DNA of 64,000 nt from Melastoma dodecandrum (taxonomy: Eukaryota > Streptophyta > Magnoliopsida > Myrtales > Melastomataceae), in NCBI GenBank assembly GCA_029817715.1, contig JARUPY010000539.1:4315501-4379500 (forward strand). Direction: 5' to 3'. Shown one piece after another: positions 1 through 11,805 of this stretch. The notes beneath the pieces were generated by a model. The model saw nothing but the letters and a program-made list of their open reading frames with translations. It had not been told where the DNA came from and searched no databases. Numbering within the stretch: position 1 is the stretch's first letter; each line of letters begins with the position of its first letter. Made by a program: the position numbers and the translations under genes.

Positions 1-465
1 ACTTGAGGAACAAAGCTTTCCAGCCCCTACTTTCTCAAGTCGCAGATCAAAGCTCAAAAGCAGACTTTGAGCCTCCTCAATACTCGGCTGATCTGGTCGA
101 CTATAGTTAGCAGTTACAACAGCATCATATTCAGCCAGGAGACCTTCCAGCATAAACCAAATATAATCCCTGTATTTGATTGGTTCACCAACACTCAATT
201 GATCGGATAAGGATTTCAGACTATTGAGATATTGTTGCATCGTTCAACCATCCTTTTTAAGCTGTTGCATCTGAATGCGAAGATTAACAACTCGAGCAGT
301 AGATGCAGATTCATATCTCTGTTTAAGTGTCTCCCAAACTTCACTCGAAGTTTTACAACCTACAACTTGACTGAGTGGTTCTGCAGTTAAAGATGAAAAC
401 AAGAGACTCATCACCACCTTATCATTACGCTGCCATTCTCTATATTCGGGATTTGTAACCAGCAT
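1..465 (-). pseudogene. Ty1/copia gag fragment (UBN2-type)
   Basis: The minus strand reads as the gag polyprotein of a Ty1/copia retrotransposon: a W-x3-D segment, the phrase SSEVWETLKQRYES and a coiled region ending LRIQMQQLKKDG. An in-frame TGA follows KKDG at about 241-243. Beyond it the same frame continues toward base 1 with gag-like sequence (QYLNSLKSLSDQL, then an EAQSLLLSFDLRLEK stretch). One premature stop therefore breaks an otherwise continuous gag, and the element runs off the left edge. No LTR, protease or integrase is visible here. This is transposon debris and not a host gene. Confidence 0.8.
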
Positions 466-636
466 GCTATCATCAAGATACTGTATAGGAGACTGATGTA
501 TTGCTTAGTCGTACGATTACAGGGGTAAGGCAGTTATATATCTTCTGCCCTGCTCTCTGTCAAGTAACAGAAAGTTTGTTACATCAGCAGCACACACATT
601 TCTAAAGTTTTGGGCCTGGATTAATTTTACTCGGGC

Positions 637-1749
637 TTGAATACACAGGGATCTAGTCTTAATTCCAACAGTCACGATCTTCTCCAGAACCTATTCCTCC
701 AGCAGGTGGAGCCTGAAGGAATTGGCTCGATGGTTAAATATGTGGGCAAGGAAATCCTGTCCGTGCTCTTTGATGTGGAGCCAGATGACATAAAGCTGAA
801 GACGGAGTTGTATGCCTTGGACCTTCTCTATCACGAGAAGAGGTTAGGCCTGAACACCGTGCAAAAGTGGAAGAAGGCCCTCAGAAAGATCCCAGAATCG
901 AAAGGATGGAACTTGAGAAGCAATGGCATTGTTCAAGTTAGCGGTTTCTTGATTACATTGTGTAACTTAAGAATGCAGATATCAGCCAGAGGCTCGAGCT
1001 ACGAAACAAATTCCTGTCTGATCATCTTGTTGGGATGGACTCTCAAGTACCAGCTGTGTGAGACCGGTTGCTGGAATTCATTCCAGACCTTTCTAATCTC
1101 ACCAACTTGGTCTAAGTCTGTCCGTCCAACTATGTCGACTCAGAAGGGAACCGGCTCGATCATCCAGAGGTACTGTCCAGGAGAATGACTTGGATCCGGG
1201 GCATGCAGAAATTGGAGTTCTCACGGGTGATCATGACTCAGATGCTCGATTTTCCCACTTAGCAGGATTCACTTCCTCGACTGCAGGAGCTAATCGTATC
1301 ATACCCGGACCTGTACCAGACGACCTCCGTCACGACTAGACTTCTTGGGATTATTTGACTCCCCATTGCCTTCTGGGTCTGGTTTAACAGAGATTCGACT
1401 TCACGGCCTTCAGTCACTCAACACTATTACCTCTCTGGTGGTGACCGGATGTCAATCTCTGGAGAGGGTGCACGACGTATCAAGGCTTAAGAGTCTTAGG
1501 AGCTTGTCCTTCAATGGATGCCCTAACCTGGTGGAGATTCGAGGCCTGGCTCAGAGGGAATTCCTCGAATATCCGGAGATAATCCATTGTGCTTCGATTG
1601 AGAGGTTACCCGATCCGTCTGAGGTAACCTCGCGTGGAAGTCTTACTCTGTACATCAAAGGGTGCCTCCAGTTAAAGTATTTCTTTGGCCCTTACGAGCT
1701 TTACAAGGAAGTGAACGACGAAGACGGCATTCAATCAGACGAATCGTAA
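637..1749 (+). pseudogene. TIR-NLR resistance gene remnant (end of TIR plus C-terminal LRR)
   Basis: Two disconnected pieces of a TIR-NBS-LRR immune receptor. At about 730-930 the frame contains FDVEPDDIKLKTELY followed by HEKRLG and KKALRKIPESKGWNL, the typical last third of a plant TIR domain. At 1345-1749 a second frame carries LRR-like repeats (SLVVTGCQSLERVHDVS, then SLRSLSFNGCPNLVEIRGL) and an acidic tail ending at a stop at 1747-1749. The NB-ARC region between them (P-loop, GLPL, MHD) is missing: only about 400 bp of broken sequence separates the pieces. I see no start codon context or complete frame, so this is a deletion-type pseudogene. Its kin are presumably elsewhere in the genome. 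Confidence 0.75.
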
Positions 1750-2416
1750 AACCCACGCGGCTGAAAGGAATCGTTGGCTAGCTGAAAGTACAGTCCTGAA
1801 AACCTGCTGCATTTTTATGTCGGCGTCCAATGAAATGAAATAACAGACATCATCCAGAGTCTCCGCCGTTATTTTCGAAATCGGGAAAAACGGACATCTT
1901 CATTCGAGGCTCGAGCAACATTTTGATCATAGCATGGATGAGTTTTGATTAATTGGCTTTAAATATTGACGGTTGGTAATACTGCAAGTCCAGCCTGAGC
2001 CGCAGTTCTTTCATCATAAACGCAGCGGGTGTTATATGTAACTAACAATTAGTATATATTTAGATATATTTCAAGAGGTTATGCCAACCCATTCAATCTA
2101 ACGCTTTATAGAATTGTTCTTTTTCTTCTTTTGAATAAAAGCATAAGAGTTCGTCTAGAAAAGTAAATTATTATTTTTGGATATCTTTGGTTGTAAAAAT
2201 TCTGTAAATATAAGTTAAATAATATTTTTATTTTCAAATATAATTTCAAAGACTTTGATAGAATGTCGTCAAAATATAAATTCCTTTAAAAATAATTTAT
2301 TCAGGATTATAATTTATTATTATTCGGGGAATCATAAACCCTAACCCCTCGACGTTCCGGCGGTGCGGACAGCGGCAGTCGCATTTCCCTCCGTAACCCC
2401 AAAGAAACGAGAGACG
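1750..2416. other. Intergenic spacer and 5' flank of the NAT10 gene
   Basis: AT-rich sequence with no supported gene. The last ~100 bases become GC-rich and pyrimidine/purine mixed, as expected for a 5' UTR leading to the ATG at 2417. No convincing TATA box was identified. Confidence 0.6.
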
Positions 2417-5400
2417 ATGAGGAAGAAGGTGGACGAGCGTATACGGACTCTCATCGAGAATGGCGTCAAGTGCCGCCACCGCTCGATGTTCTTCATCGTC
2501 GGCGACAAGTCCCGTGATCAGGCACTCCCCCCGTCCCCCAGCTCCTCCCCTTGTTTTTCCTTTTGCCCGCCGAGAACGACTTCGACTAATTGATTGATCT
2601 TGTGATTTCTGGCAGATTGTTAATCTTCATTATATGTTAAGTAAGGCGGTGGTCAAGTCCAGGCCCACGGTTCTTTGGTGCTACAAGGATAAACTTGAGC
2701 TCAGCAGGTAAACCACTCCCGTCGCTCCCAGTATTACTTCGACTTCTCGGGGGCCATCTAACACCTGCTACTTTTCTAGCGGAATTGGTTACAGTTGTCG
2801 CAGTAGTTGCGTAGTGTCTGTGGTCTATGTTCTGCGAAATGTAGCAAAAAATTCTATGGGAATGCACGTTTCTAAACATTTTTGTGTCTTTGGTACGTAT
2901 ATGGTCTGTTCCAGGGGTTGATTTTGAGTGCTGTTAACAGGCTATAGTAAAATAAACCCTGTTTTTTCTGACCTCCTCACTAATTTGGGAGTGCTTTGCA
3001 ATTTGAGAAGTAAAAGTGTTTGCTTTCGACTTGATAGTAGACACTATGACAATAGAAGATACATGAGTTGGTTGTTGATTTTTAGCCTCTGAATATTTCT
3101 TCATGACGAGGTTATTCAGGACTAGCATGTTTCTGATCATAGTTTTCAACGTCTTTGCCAAGAATTACTTAATTGGGACAGCATGACTTGGCAACAAGTC
3201 TCTGTGCCTTTTACCCTGTGTCTACCATGGGGTAAAATCATATTTTGCCTGTTTTCATAAACAACACTTATGTGTCAAGTCCTAGAGAGCATGTGGCACT
3301 TCAAAAATTGTCATTCAAGACAATCTTTGTTGTTGCTTGGCAATGCTGAGTAATAAATATATCTGCCTAAAGTTCTCGTTTAATTTGTACCATGCAGTCA
3401 CAAAAAGAAGCGTGCTAAGCAAATAAAAAAGTTGATGCAGAGGGGGCTACTGGATCCTGAGAAGGTCGACCCTTTTTCCTTGTTTGTGGAAAGTGGGGGA
3501 TTGACTTACTGCTTGTACAAAGATTCAGAGAGAATTCTTGGGAATACCTTTGGAATGTGCATACTCCAGGTGAGAGGTCCAGCTTTTTCTCATAGTAGAG
3601 AATATATTGACCTTCTTTATGTTGCTATGCCTTATCTCTTTTGTTGAATGCTTATTTTAAGAATGCTTTGAATTTTAAGGACTTTGAGGCCTTGACTCCT
3701 AATCTTCTGGCGAGAACCATAGAAACTGTGGAAGGAGGCGGGTTAATTATATTGCTGCTCCGATCTCTGAAGTCGTTAACCAGCTTGTATACCATGGTGA
3801 TGGTAAGTTGCGTTACACATTCCTCTTTTTGGGTTTTGGGTATTGAATAATGGGGTTTGAATGGCTACGAGGCACAAGGCTTCGCATCCACTTTATTTGA
3901 TGACCCTGAGTGTGCTTACACATGGAGGGTGGCAAGCATCTCTGCCATTTTGTTTTATGAAATTTCCAATGCATTGCAACGCCTTGTGTAGTTTGGTCAT
4001 AATTTTCAGTTTGGAAAATGCGCCCCTGTCATTACGAAGTTGTTAGGCTATAGTGTTGTTTACTGGTTCTTGAACCGACTAGCATGATGTTTTCAGGATG
4101 TTCACGAGAGATTTCGCACTGAATCTCATTTGGAGGCTACTGGACGTTTTAATGAGCGGTTTTTGTTGTCGCTTGCATCATGCAAAGCATGTGTCGTCAT
4201 GGATGACGAGTTAAACATTTTGCCGATTTCTTCTCATATTAAATCAATCACGCCTGTTCCCACAAATGAGGTGAGTTTCCGATTCTCCCTTTCTTGGGTC
4301 ATTAAATTCAATTTTATGAGCTTTTGTCATTCCTTCTTGTGCGATTACTGATCTTTGAACTGATGTCATGGAAACCTTCGTGTGGATTTTTTCCTTTTCA
4401 ATTCTTTGTTTTTGGCACTACATTTTGTTATGTAGCTTTAGATTTTGTGGCAGTAAGTAACATTACATCGATCCTTTAAGGATTCTGAAGGTATGTCAGA
4501 GGCGCAAAGGGATCTAAAGGATTTGAAAGAGCAGCTAAATGATGATTTCCCAGTTGGACCATTGATCAAGAAGTGTTGTACTCTGGATCAGGTCTGTGTT
4601 GATTTGTTTTGCTTTTTTTTTTGGATTATCAATTTTCACTGAATTGAATGCTGTTTTTACAGGGTAAAGCAGTTATTACATTTCTTGATGCGATCTTGGA
4701 TAAGACACTAAAAAATACAATTGCTCTGTTAGCTGCTCGTGGTCGTGGAAAATCAGCTGCCCTGGGATTAGCAATTGCTGGAGCTGTCGCTGCTGGGTAG
4801 TAAATGTAGTCTGTCTCAGTTTTTTTTAGTTGTGCTTTATTGGTTATAGGCAATGTTGTTAAAGGGGCTTCGGGCGCTTGCCCGAGTCACCAAGGTGAGG
4901 CGGGATGAGGTCCTCTCGCCCTAAACAAGCCCGGCCAGACGCCGTCAATAAGGTGCTGCCAGGCGAGCTCCTTGGTCATGGGCGCCGGGGCGCTATAAGG
5001 CGCTCTTTAGTGCGCCGTCTTAGACCCAGTGACCCTCCCCAGCCCCAGTGAAGTGTCCGCCTCCCCAACCCCAGCCAAATCTCCCCTCCCTTGCGAAGTT
5101 TCACCCTTCCTAGATTTTTAGGGAAATATCCCCAGCTCCAGTGAAGTCTCACCCTCCCCAGGTTTTTTAGAGAAATGTTGTGAGACAGATTGTACATGAA
5201 AGAAATAGATTGAAGTGGGATGATGACAGCTTATACAGATTGAATTGGGATTGTAGAAAAATCATGAAAGTATGGTGGTGTATGATTCATAAAAATAGTG
5301 TTTTGTTCATAGGTGCCTTAAAACAATAAGGCGAGCGCGTAGCCTGGCGCCCCAAGCCTCGGCGGTCACAGACGTTGTCGCTTAGGGGCACCTTAGCTCC

Positions 5401-8400
5401 TTAACAACACCGGTTATAGGTTCACCGTGCTAACATCATTTTCCTCAAATAGGTATTCTAATATTTTTGTAACTGCCCCGAGTCCTGAAAACTTGAAGAC
5501 CTTGTTTGATTTTGTGTGCAAGGGTTTTAATGCACTTGAGTATAAGGTACACTTTTCATTCATTCTATTTTCTACAATTTCTTTTTCGTGAAGCCTTGTC
5601 ATACATACTTTTTGCGGATGATGTCTTCTTCTTTCTCCTCTTCCATTAAGTTTTCTCAACATGCTTTTATCTAAATTGTCCTGTTTGCTGCACAAACAAT
5701 ATACCAATTGGGTTTTGTCTTGCAGGAGCATATTGACTATGATGTAGTTAAAAGTGCAAATCCAGAATATAAGAAGGCAACTGTGAGGATTAACATCTTT
5801 AAACAACACAGACAGACTATCCAAGTTAGTTGACATTTTTTTCACTTGATAACCTTGTTTTTTCCACGTTTCATTGTGTTCTTCAGTTGCTTACCATGTG
5901 CATATCTATCGTGACTGAAGAATTCTGTTAATTTATCTAATTGCACATCCTACATCAACTTGATAAGCTTCTGGCAATGATCTAGATCAGAGGTTGTCAC
6001 ATAGAATTGCAAGCGACAGGGATGCCCATATTATACAGAGGATGAATCAACATTTCCATATTTATTAACATATGAGAATAATAAATGATGTTTTTAAATC
6101 ATTAAACCGGACATCATATGCACAAGTATTCATTCTATGGTTTGTGCATATCAGTCAAGAATAAGTGTGCGTCGTCAACTCTTGAATGACACTGACATTT
6201 TTCAACGACAAAACTCTTGTCATATTGGTTTTCGCATAAAATTACCTTGGCTTTAAGGTTTTAGCAGTGTAGTTGAGGCGCCAAGGCGCCACTAAGGCGA
6301 CAACGCCCCTTATCACCCAAGGTGTAAGGCGCTAGGCAATGCGCTCACCTTATTGATTGAGGCATCACAAGGGAAAACAAATTATAGTTCATATGTAATG
6401 CCAAGGCATTCATCAAGAGAAGGGATCGCGTCGTCAAAGTCATGTTTAAGGATATCCACTATGAATAGTTTCAAAGAAAAGAGGGGGTGGGGGGAGGATC
6501 AATTGAAAAGTTAGGCTCTGGTCTGGTCTTGGGTGGGGGGAAGGTCGATTGAAGTCTGGTCTGTTATTTGGGGGGTTGATAGCGGGTGAACTGATAATCA
6601 GTGAGACAGACCAAAGAAATGGCTCATTGTCCTAAAACCACTTGGTAGAGTCTAAGTAGGAGTGTACTTCCATTCCTTTCCTCACAGTTCAAAAAGTCAG
6701 GACAAAAGAACATTATGAATTTACCCCATACCCCCGGCTATTACTTTACTGCTACTTCCAATAAAATTATGATGCTTATTGTTCTCGATTACAAACAACC
6801 CTAACAGAAGTCGGGTCTGGTCTTGGGGGGCTGGAAGGGGGGAGACGGCTAGGGCTGGGAGGGAAACTCAGCTTGGGGGAGGCTCGGACTCGGGAGATCG
6901 GCTCGAATCGGCTGTGGGCTCTTTAGGTACAGGCGCCCAGACGGCGCCTTTCCAGCGCCCTAGCGCCTCATGCCAGGCGGCGCCTTCTTAATGGGCCCCC
7001 TGGTGGGCTGTTTAGGCGACAATGCCTCGCCTGAGCACTTATGCAAGCTCGGCGGACGCCTTAATTTCACTGGATTGTAGTTTCTAAATTTTAAGGAGGT
7101 ATTTCTCCATCTGCTCATGAGTAGTACCTGTCTTTTTTTTTGCAGTACATATTACCACACGAGCACGAGAAGCTTTCTCAAGTTGAATTATTGGTTGTTG
7201 ATGAAGCAGCAGCAATACCTTTGCCAATAGTAAAGTCATTATTTGGACCATACCTGGTCTTCCTTTCTTCTACTGTAAATGGGTATATTTACTTTCCCGT
7301 TGGTAAACTGAAATGATCATCTTCTATTGCTGGACATCTCTATTAATCTTTTTCCATCCCTTGTGGAAAGATACGAAGGTACTGGCCGGTCTTTATCCCT
7401 GAAGCTTCTACAGCAACTGGAAGAACAGAGTCGGATAGCAGCAAATAATCATGAGGGGGTTCTTTCTGGTACTTTTTTATGCTATGCTTTGTTTTCATAG
7501 TTCGTCAAGCAACAGATATAGTGATTGAGTAGAAGGTATTACTTGTGTTGCTAGTGGGACAAAATATTGGGGTATCTATTTCAGGTGAAGAAATTATAGT
7601 ATAAAAATATTGAGATATATACTATTTTTCTTGGTTAGTACAATTTTGAAGTCGGATGCCTAGAACTTAGACGAGCTCCATGGAGAGGTCTGTAGCTGAT
7701 GATTAAACAACGTCCCCATCCTTGGCCCAAACAAATTGACAAGGATCCACCATCAATTCTAGGAAACCAGAGGCTAATAATGTTTGAAGTTGTCTGAATG
7801 TAAGTGTTAAATATCTGGTGAAGGATCTTGATTTTGATGTAGTGCCTTCTGATGCAGGTCGTTTATTCAAAAAGATTGAACTTTTTGAATCAATCAGATA
7901 TGCTTTAGGGGACCCAATTGAATTCTGGCTTAATGGATTGCTCTGCCTGGATGTTTCGAATTCTATCCCTAGCATCTACAGGTAGCTCATGGTTCTGACA
8001 GGACTCCAAACATTATGTGTACGTCCTTATTTTTGTCATTGGTATTGATTGTTTAGGTTACCTCCGCCTAGTGAATGCGATCTCTACTACGTCAACCGGG
8101 ATACATTGTTTTCATATCACAAGGATAGTGAGTTATTTCTACAGGTAATAGTTTTTCTTTCAATATTTGGCTCTATTTGTGTAATGGTGTCATGTAGCAA
8201 GCATTTAAGGCTGACAATGTCTCTTTTACAGAGAATGATGGCTTTGTACGTTGCTTCTCACTATAAGAACTCTCCCAATGATTTACAGCTTATGGCTGAT
8301 GCGCCAGCACACCATTTGTTTGTGTTGCTTGGTAGGTTTCTCGATTCATTTGATGATAAACATCTTCTATCAGTTCAATTAAAGCTTGCTTGACTGGTTC

Positions 8401-11371
8401 TTTGTACTCAGGACCTGTTGATGAATCAAAAAATCAACTGCCTGACATTTTATGCGTCATACAGGTAATGACTGGTCTGCTTCTTATTGAGTAGCTACTG
8501 TAAATCTTTCTGCCATATTCTGTAAATTGAAACAATGTTTTCAGTTATGCATGACACAGAATATAATAAGCTAGCAACCAGTGCATATTATTTGTAAAAT
8601 TTCCCCTGATCCAGTAGTGTTTAGTAATATCATTAATTTTTAGTCTCGCAAGAATTTGTTTAATTGATGTCCACTTGAACCATAACTCTTCTTTCATAAT
8701 CTATGTGCACAAATGAAATACTTCTTTTGGTTCAATCTGTTTTAGGTCTGTCTTGAGGGACAGATATCTCGTAAATCTGTACTCAAAAGTATGAGTGATG
8801 GACATCAACCTTATGGAGATCAGATTCCATGGAAATTCTCTGAGCAGTTCCAGGACACTGTTTTTCCGAGTCTCTCTGGTGCTAGGATTGTTAGAATTGC
8901 CACGCATCCTAGTGCCATGAGGGTAAGTTTAAAGTCTTACTCTGCCTGATTTTTTAATACATTTTTCAAAGTTATCTGTTAACATTTACTAAAACTCTAA
9001 TTTGTAGCTTGGGTATGGTTCTGCTGCAGTGGAACTCTTAGCAAGGTATGTTGTCTGTGCCACCCCCTTTGAAAGCTTATATTGCATTTCATTAGGTCCC
9101 TATCACCAAAAGTTACAATTGATTAGGTTAATTTTTTTTGTGTTCCCTTTGTCCTACTGTGATGTAGAGACCCACTCTTGCTTGTCTCACTATTTTTGAG
9201 TTTACTAGCAAGAGTAGCTTGTCCCCACGTGATACTTATCGAAGCGTTTTGGATGTTTGAACTAGCTGCGATTGCTTGCTCATCCTTCCATGTATTTGTT
9301 TAAATCAGATATCTTATTATGTATTTCTCCCTATGTGACTAAAAACTGCATGTGTCATGCAGATATTTTGAAGGACAGTTCACTTCTATTTCAGAGGTCG
9401 AGTTAGAAGATGATGTCCAGCCTGTGAGGATTACAGAGGCTGCTGAGAAGGTATTTGGTCAGAGGGCCTGGCTTGAAAACTCCAACCTTTTCCATTTATG
9501 TAACTGCTAAATATACAAGATTCAATTAAATAAAGGCATCTTGTACGTGAGATTTGAATGTGGAACATACACCCATTTGCAGCAGCTGCAAATTCTGTAG
9601 TAACTCAATAATATATAATGTCACAGGCTTCTTTGCTGGAGGAAAATGTAAAACCCAGAGCCAACCTTCCTCCTCTGCTTGTACATCTCCGGGAAAGACG
9701 ACCTGAGAAAATCCACTATTTGGGCGTCTCATTTGGGCTTACTTTGGACCTTTTCCGCTTCTGGAGGAAGCATAAATTCGTTCCATTCTATATCGGACAG
9801 ATTGCAGTAAGATGACTTATTCTAGGTGGACGTTAAATGCATGATTATCTCCTTTATTGTGACCAACATTCTTCCTGTTTTCAGAACACCACTACGGGCG
9901 AGCATTCATGCATGGTTTTAAAACCTCTAAACAATGATGAGCTTGAAGCGAATGACTCTGATGAATGGGGATTTTTCAGTCCATTTTATAAAGGTGCATA
10001 TCTTGACCTCAAGTAGCTCACACCTTCTGAAATGCCGAAATTATTCTCATAACAGCCTTAGATGCTAAACTTGCTCAGATTTTAAGCGAAGGTTTGCTAG
10101 GCTATTGGCCTCCAGTTTTCGGGAAATGGAGTATAAGCTTGCTATGAGGTAATTACAATATTATCATCTGTGAACTGGTTATTGCTTATGGCAATTTGTA
10201 GATATACTCATTTCAATCCATATTTCTTATGAAATTTTCTTATTCAAACAGCATTTTGGATCCGAGGATAAGTTTCAATGAACAAGAATCTAATTTATCC
10301 ATCTCGGAGGAAGTTTTGACATCTGTCAAGGAAATTTTGTCACCATATGATATGAAGCGGCTAGAAGCTTATACCAACAATCTGGCTGATTATCATATGG
10401 TACGATTTTGCGTCTCATTCTCAACTGGCGTACCCCTTTTTTTATTTTTCATAAAAAGTTGAAATTTCATGTCTCTAGAACTGGTTATGTAATACTCCAA
10501 TTTCTACATTTTGCAGATACTGGATATTGTTCCTATCCTATCAGACACATATTTTCAGGAGAGGATTCCTGTTTCGTTGTCCTACGCACAAGCTTCGGTT
10601 CTACTTTGCATCGGGTTACAAAATCGGGATGTCACTTATATTGAGGTAATTTTTTGAAAAAAACTACTGTTCAATCTTGAAATGGTTCGATAGTGTAATT
10701 AATGTGGATGGAACATGTGCAGGGGCAAATGAAGTTAGAAAGACAGCAAATTCTTTCACTGTTCATCAAGGTTTTGAAAAAATTCTACAAGCATTTGTAT
10801 GGTATAGCCTCAAAGGAGATAGAGTCGGTTTTGCCTCGTCTAAAGGAGGTATGATCATTCGTAGAAGTAGACATCTCAAGCTTCATCAAACCCATTGGAG
10901 TGGGTTTTTGCTGCAGCAGCTATTAAGATATTGACCGGCTTATTTCAGGTTACTCTAGAGCCGCACAGCATCTCCTTGGATGAAGATCTGAATGAGGCAG
11001 CGAAGCAAGTGGAGGTCCGGTGTCCTTTCTATGTCCCAAGAGTTTATTTTCTCTTCCCATTGATTTACAGGTGCAATATTTGTTCGCGCGAAGCTGACAT
11101 CAGTACAATTTGGCAGGAGAAGATGAAGGCTGACAACGAGGGTCTCCTGAACCCCGAACTCCTCCAACAGTATGCAATTGTCGGCAAAGAAACAGATTTT
11201 GAGAACGCATTGCAGAACGGTGGAAAGGTTGCATCCGGCGGTGTGATCAGCATTAAATCCAACACAAGCAGAGGCGAGAAGCACAGGACCCCGAAAGAGA
11301 ATCAAGGTAGCGGCAAAAAGAGAGGCAGGGATAGCCATGGCGGCAAATCCGATAAGAAGAGGAAGTCGTGA
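2417..11371 (+). CDS. NAT10: RNA cytidine acetyltransferase (NAT10/Kre33 family)
   Basis: Twenty-six exons encode 1029 residues, close to the length I recall for the Arabidopsis homologues. The enzyme makes N4-acetylcytidine in 18S rRNA and tRNA (with an adaptor protein) and acts in the nucleolus. Exons: 2417-2521, 2616-2707, 3398-3569, 3680-3802, 4097-4270, 4481-4591, 4663-4796, 5453-5546, 5726-5824, 7146-7282, 7371-7468, 7858-7981, 8057-8144, 8232-8331, 8412-8464, 8746-8922, 9008-9045, 9363-9450, 9627-9806, 9885-9993, 10079-10148, 10252-10399, 10517-10645, 10723-10848, 10949-11014, 11117-11371; all phases close. Visible motifs: N-terminus MRKKVDERIRTLIENGVK, a Walker A-like ARGRGKSA (about residues 285-291), DEAA (about 387), and the GNAT acetyl-CoA loop ATHPSAMRLGYGS (about 618-631). 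The tail is rich in Lys/Arg. Intron 1 begins with GC instead of GT. Introns 7 and 9 carry transposons. Confidence 0.96.
4851..5412. mobile_element. Non-autonomous DNA transposon in NAT10 intron 7
   Basis: A 562-bp insertion rich in aggcg/gcgcc motifs. The left end reads CAATGTTGTTAAAGG and the right end, on the other strand, CGGTGTTGTTAAGGA, so the two termini share TGTTGTTAA as an inverted repeat. GTTATAGG is repeated immediately outside both ends (4843-4850 and 5413-5420), and one further G also matches. An 8-bp duplication suggests the hAT superfamily; counted as 9 bp it would suit Mutator-like elements. No open frame for a transposase is present. It accounts for most of this 656-bp intron. 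Confidence 0.82.
6265..7072. mobile_element. hAT-like non-autonomous element in NAT10 intron 9
   Basis: About 808 bp bounded by CAGTGTAGTTGAGGCG on the left and, on the opposite strand at the right, CAGTGAAATTAAGGCG. They match at CAGTG, TT and AGGCG. The flanking 8-mers GGTTTTAG (6257-6264) and GATTGTAG (7073-7080) agree at six of eight positions, fitting an aged hAT target duplication. Like the intron-7 element it is full of gcgcc/aggcg stretches, so the two probably belong to one family. It causes the unusually long (1.3 kb) intron 9. Confidence 0.68.
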
Positions 11372-11805
11372 TTGGACCAGGCAATGTAAGCCGCTACTTA
11401 TTTCTAGGATGAGAAACTCCCTCGAAAATTTTGCGTGAGTTGTCTACTTTGTTGTCGGTTTGTTTAGTGTCATAAAATTGTTTTATACCCAAAGCGTCCG
11501 AGGAGTAGAGGCAGAATGTCCATTTCACCATGGCAATGGATACATCTTATTTCGATTTTTAACATCATAAATTTCTGGGCAATTTCAAATCAGAATTCGT
11601 TTGCACTCCCCACCCAATGGTAGAAATGATCAAATTTCATTAGAAAGAGTCCTCCATCAAACCAAGCGTGAACCCTTTGTCACTCCAACAAGAGCATCCA
11701 AACATGGAAAGTAGTGCGATTATTGGTGAAAAAAAACGGGACAGTTGCCGACATTATCAAACGGATCACCCAATCCCATCTGTATGAACAATGGCCGCAT
11801 CGACA
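11372..11805. other. Shared 3' spacer between convergent genes
   Basis: Short spacer between the stop codons of the convergent NAT10 and ATP synthase subunit genes. It presumably holds both 3' UTRs. No other feature is seen. Confidence 0.6.
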
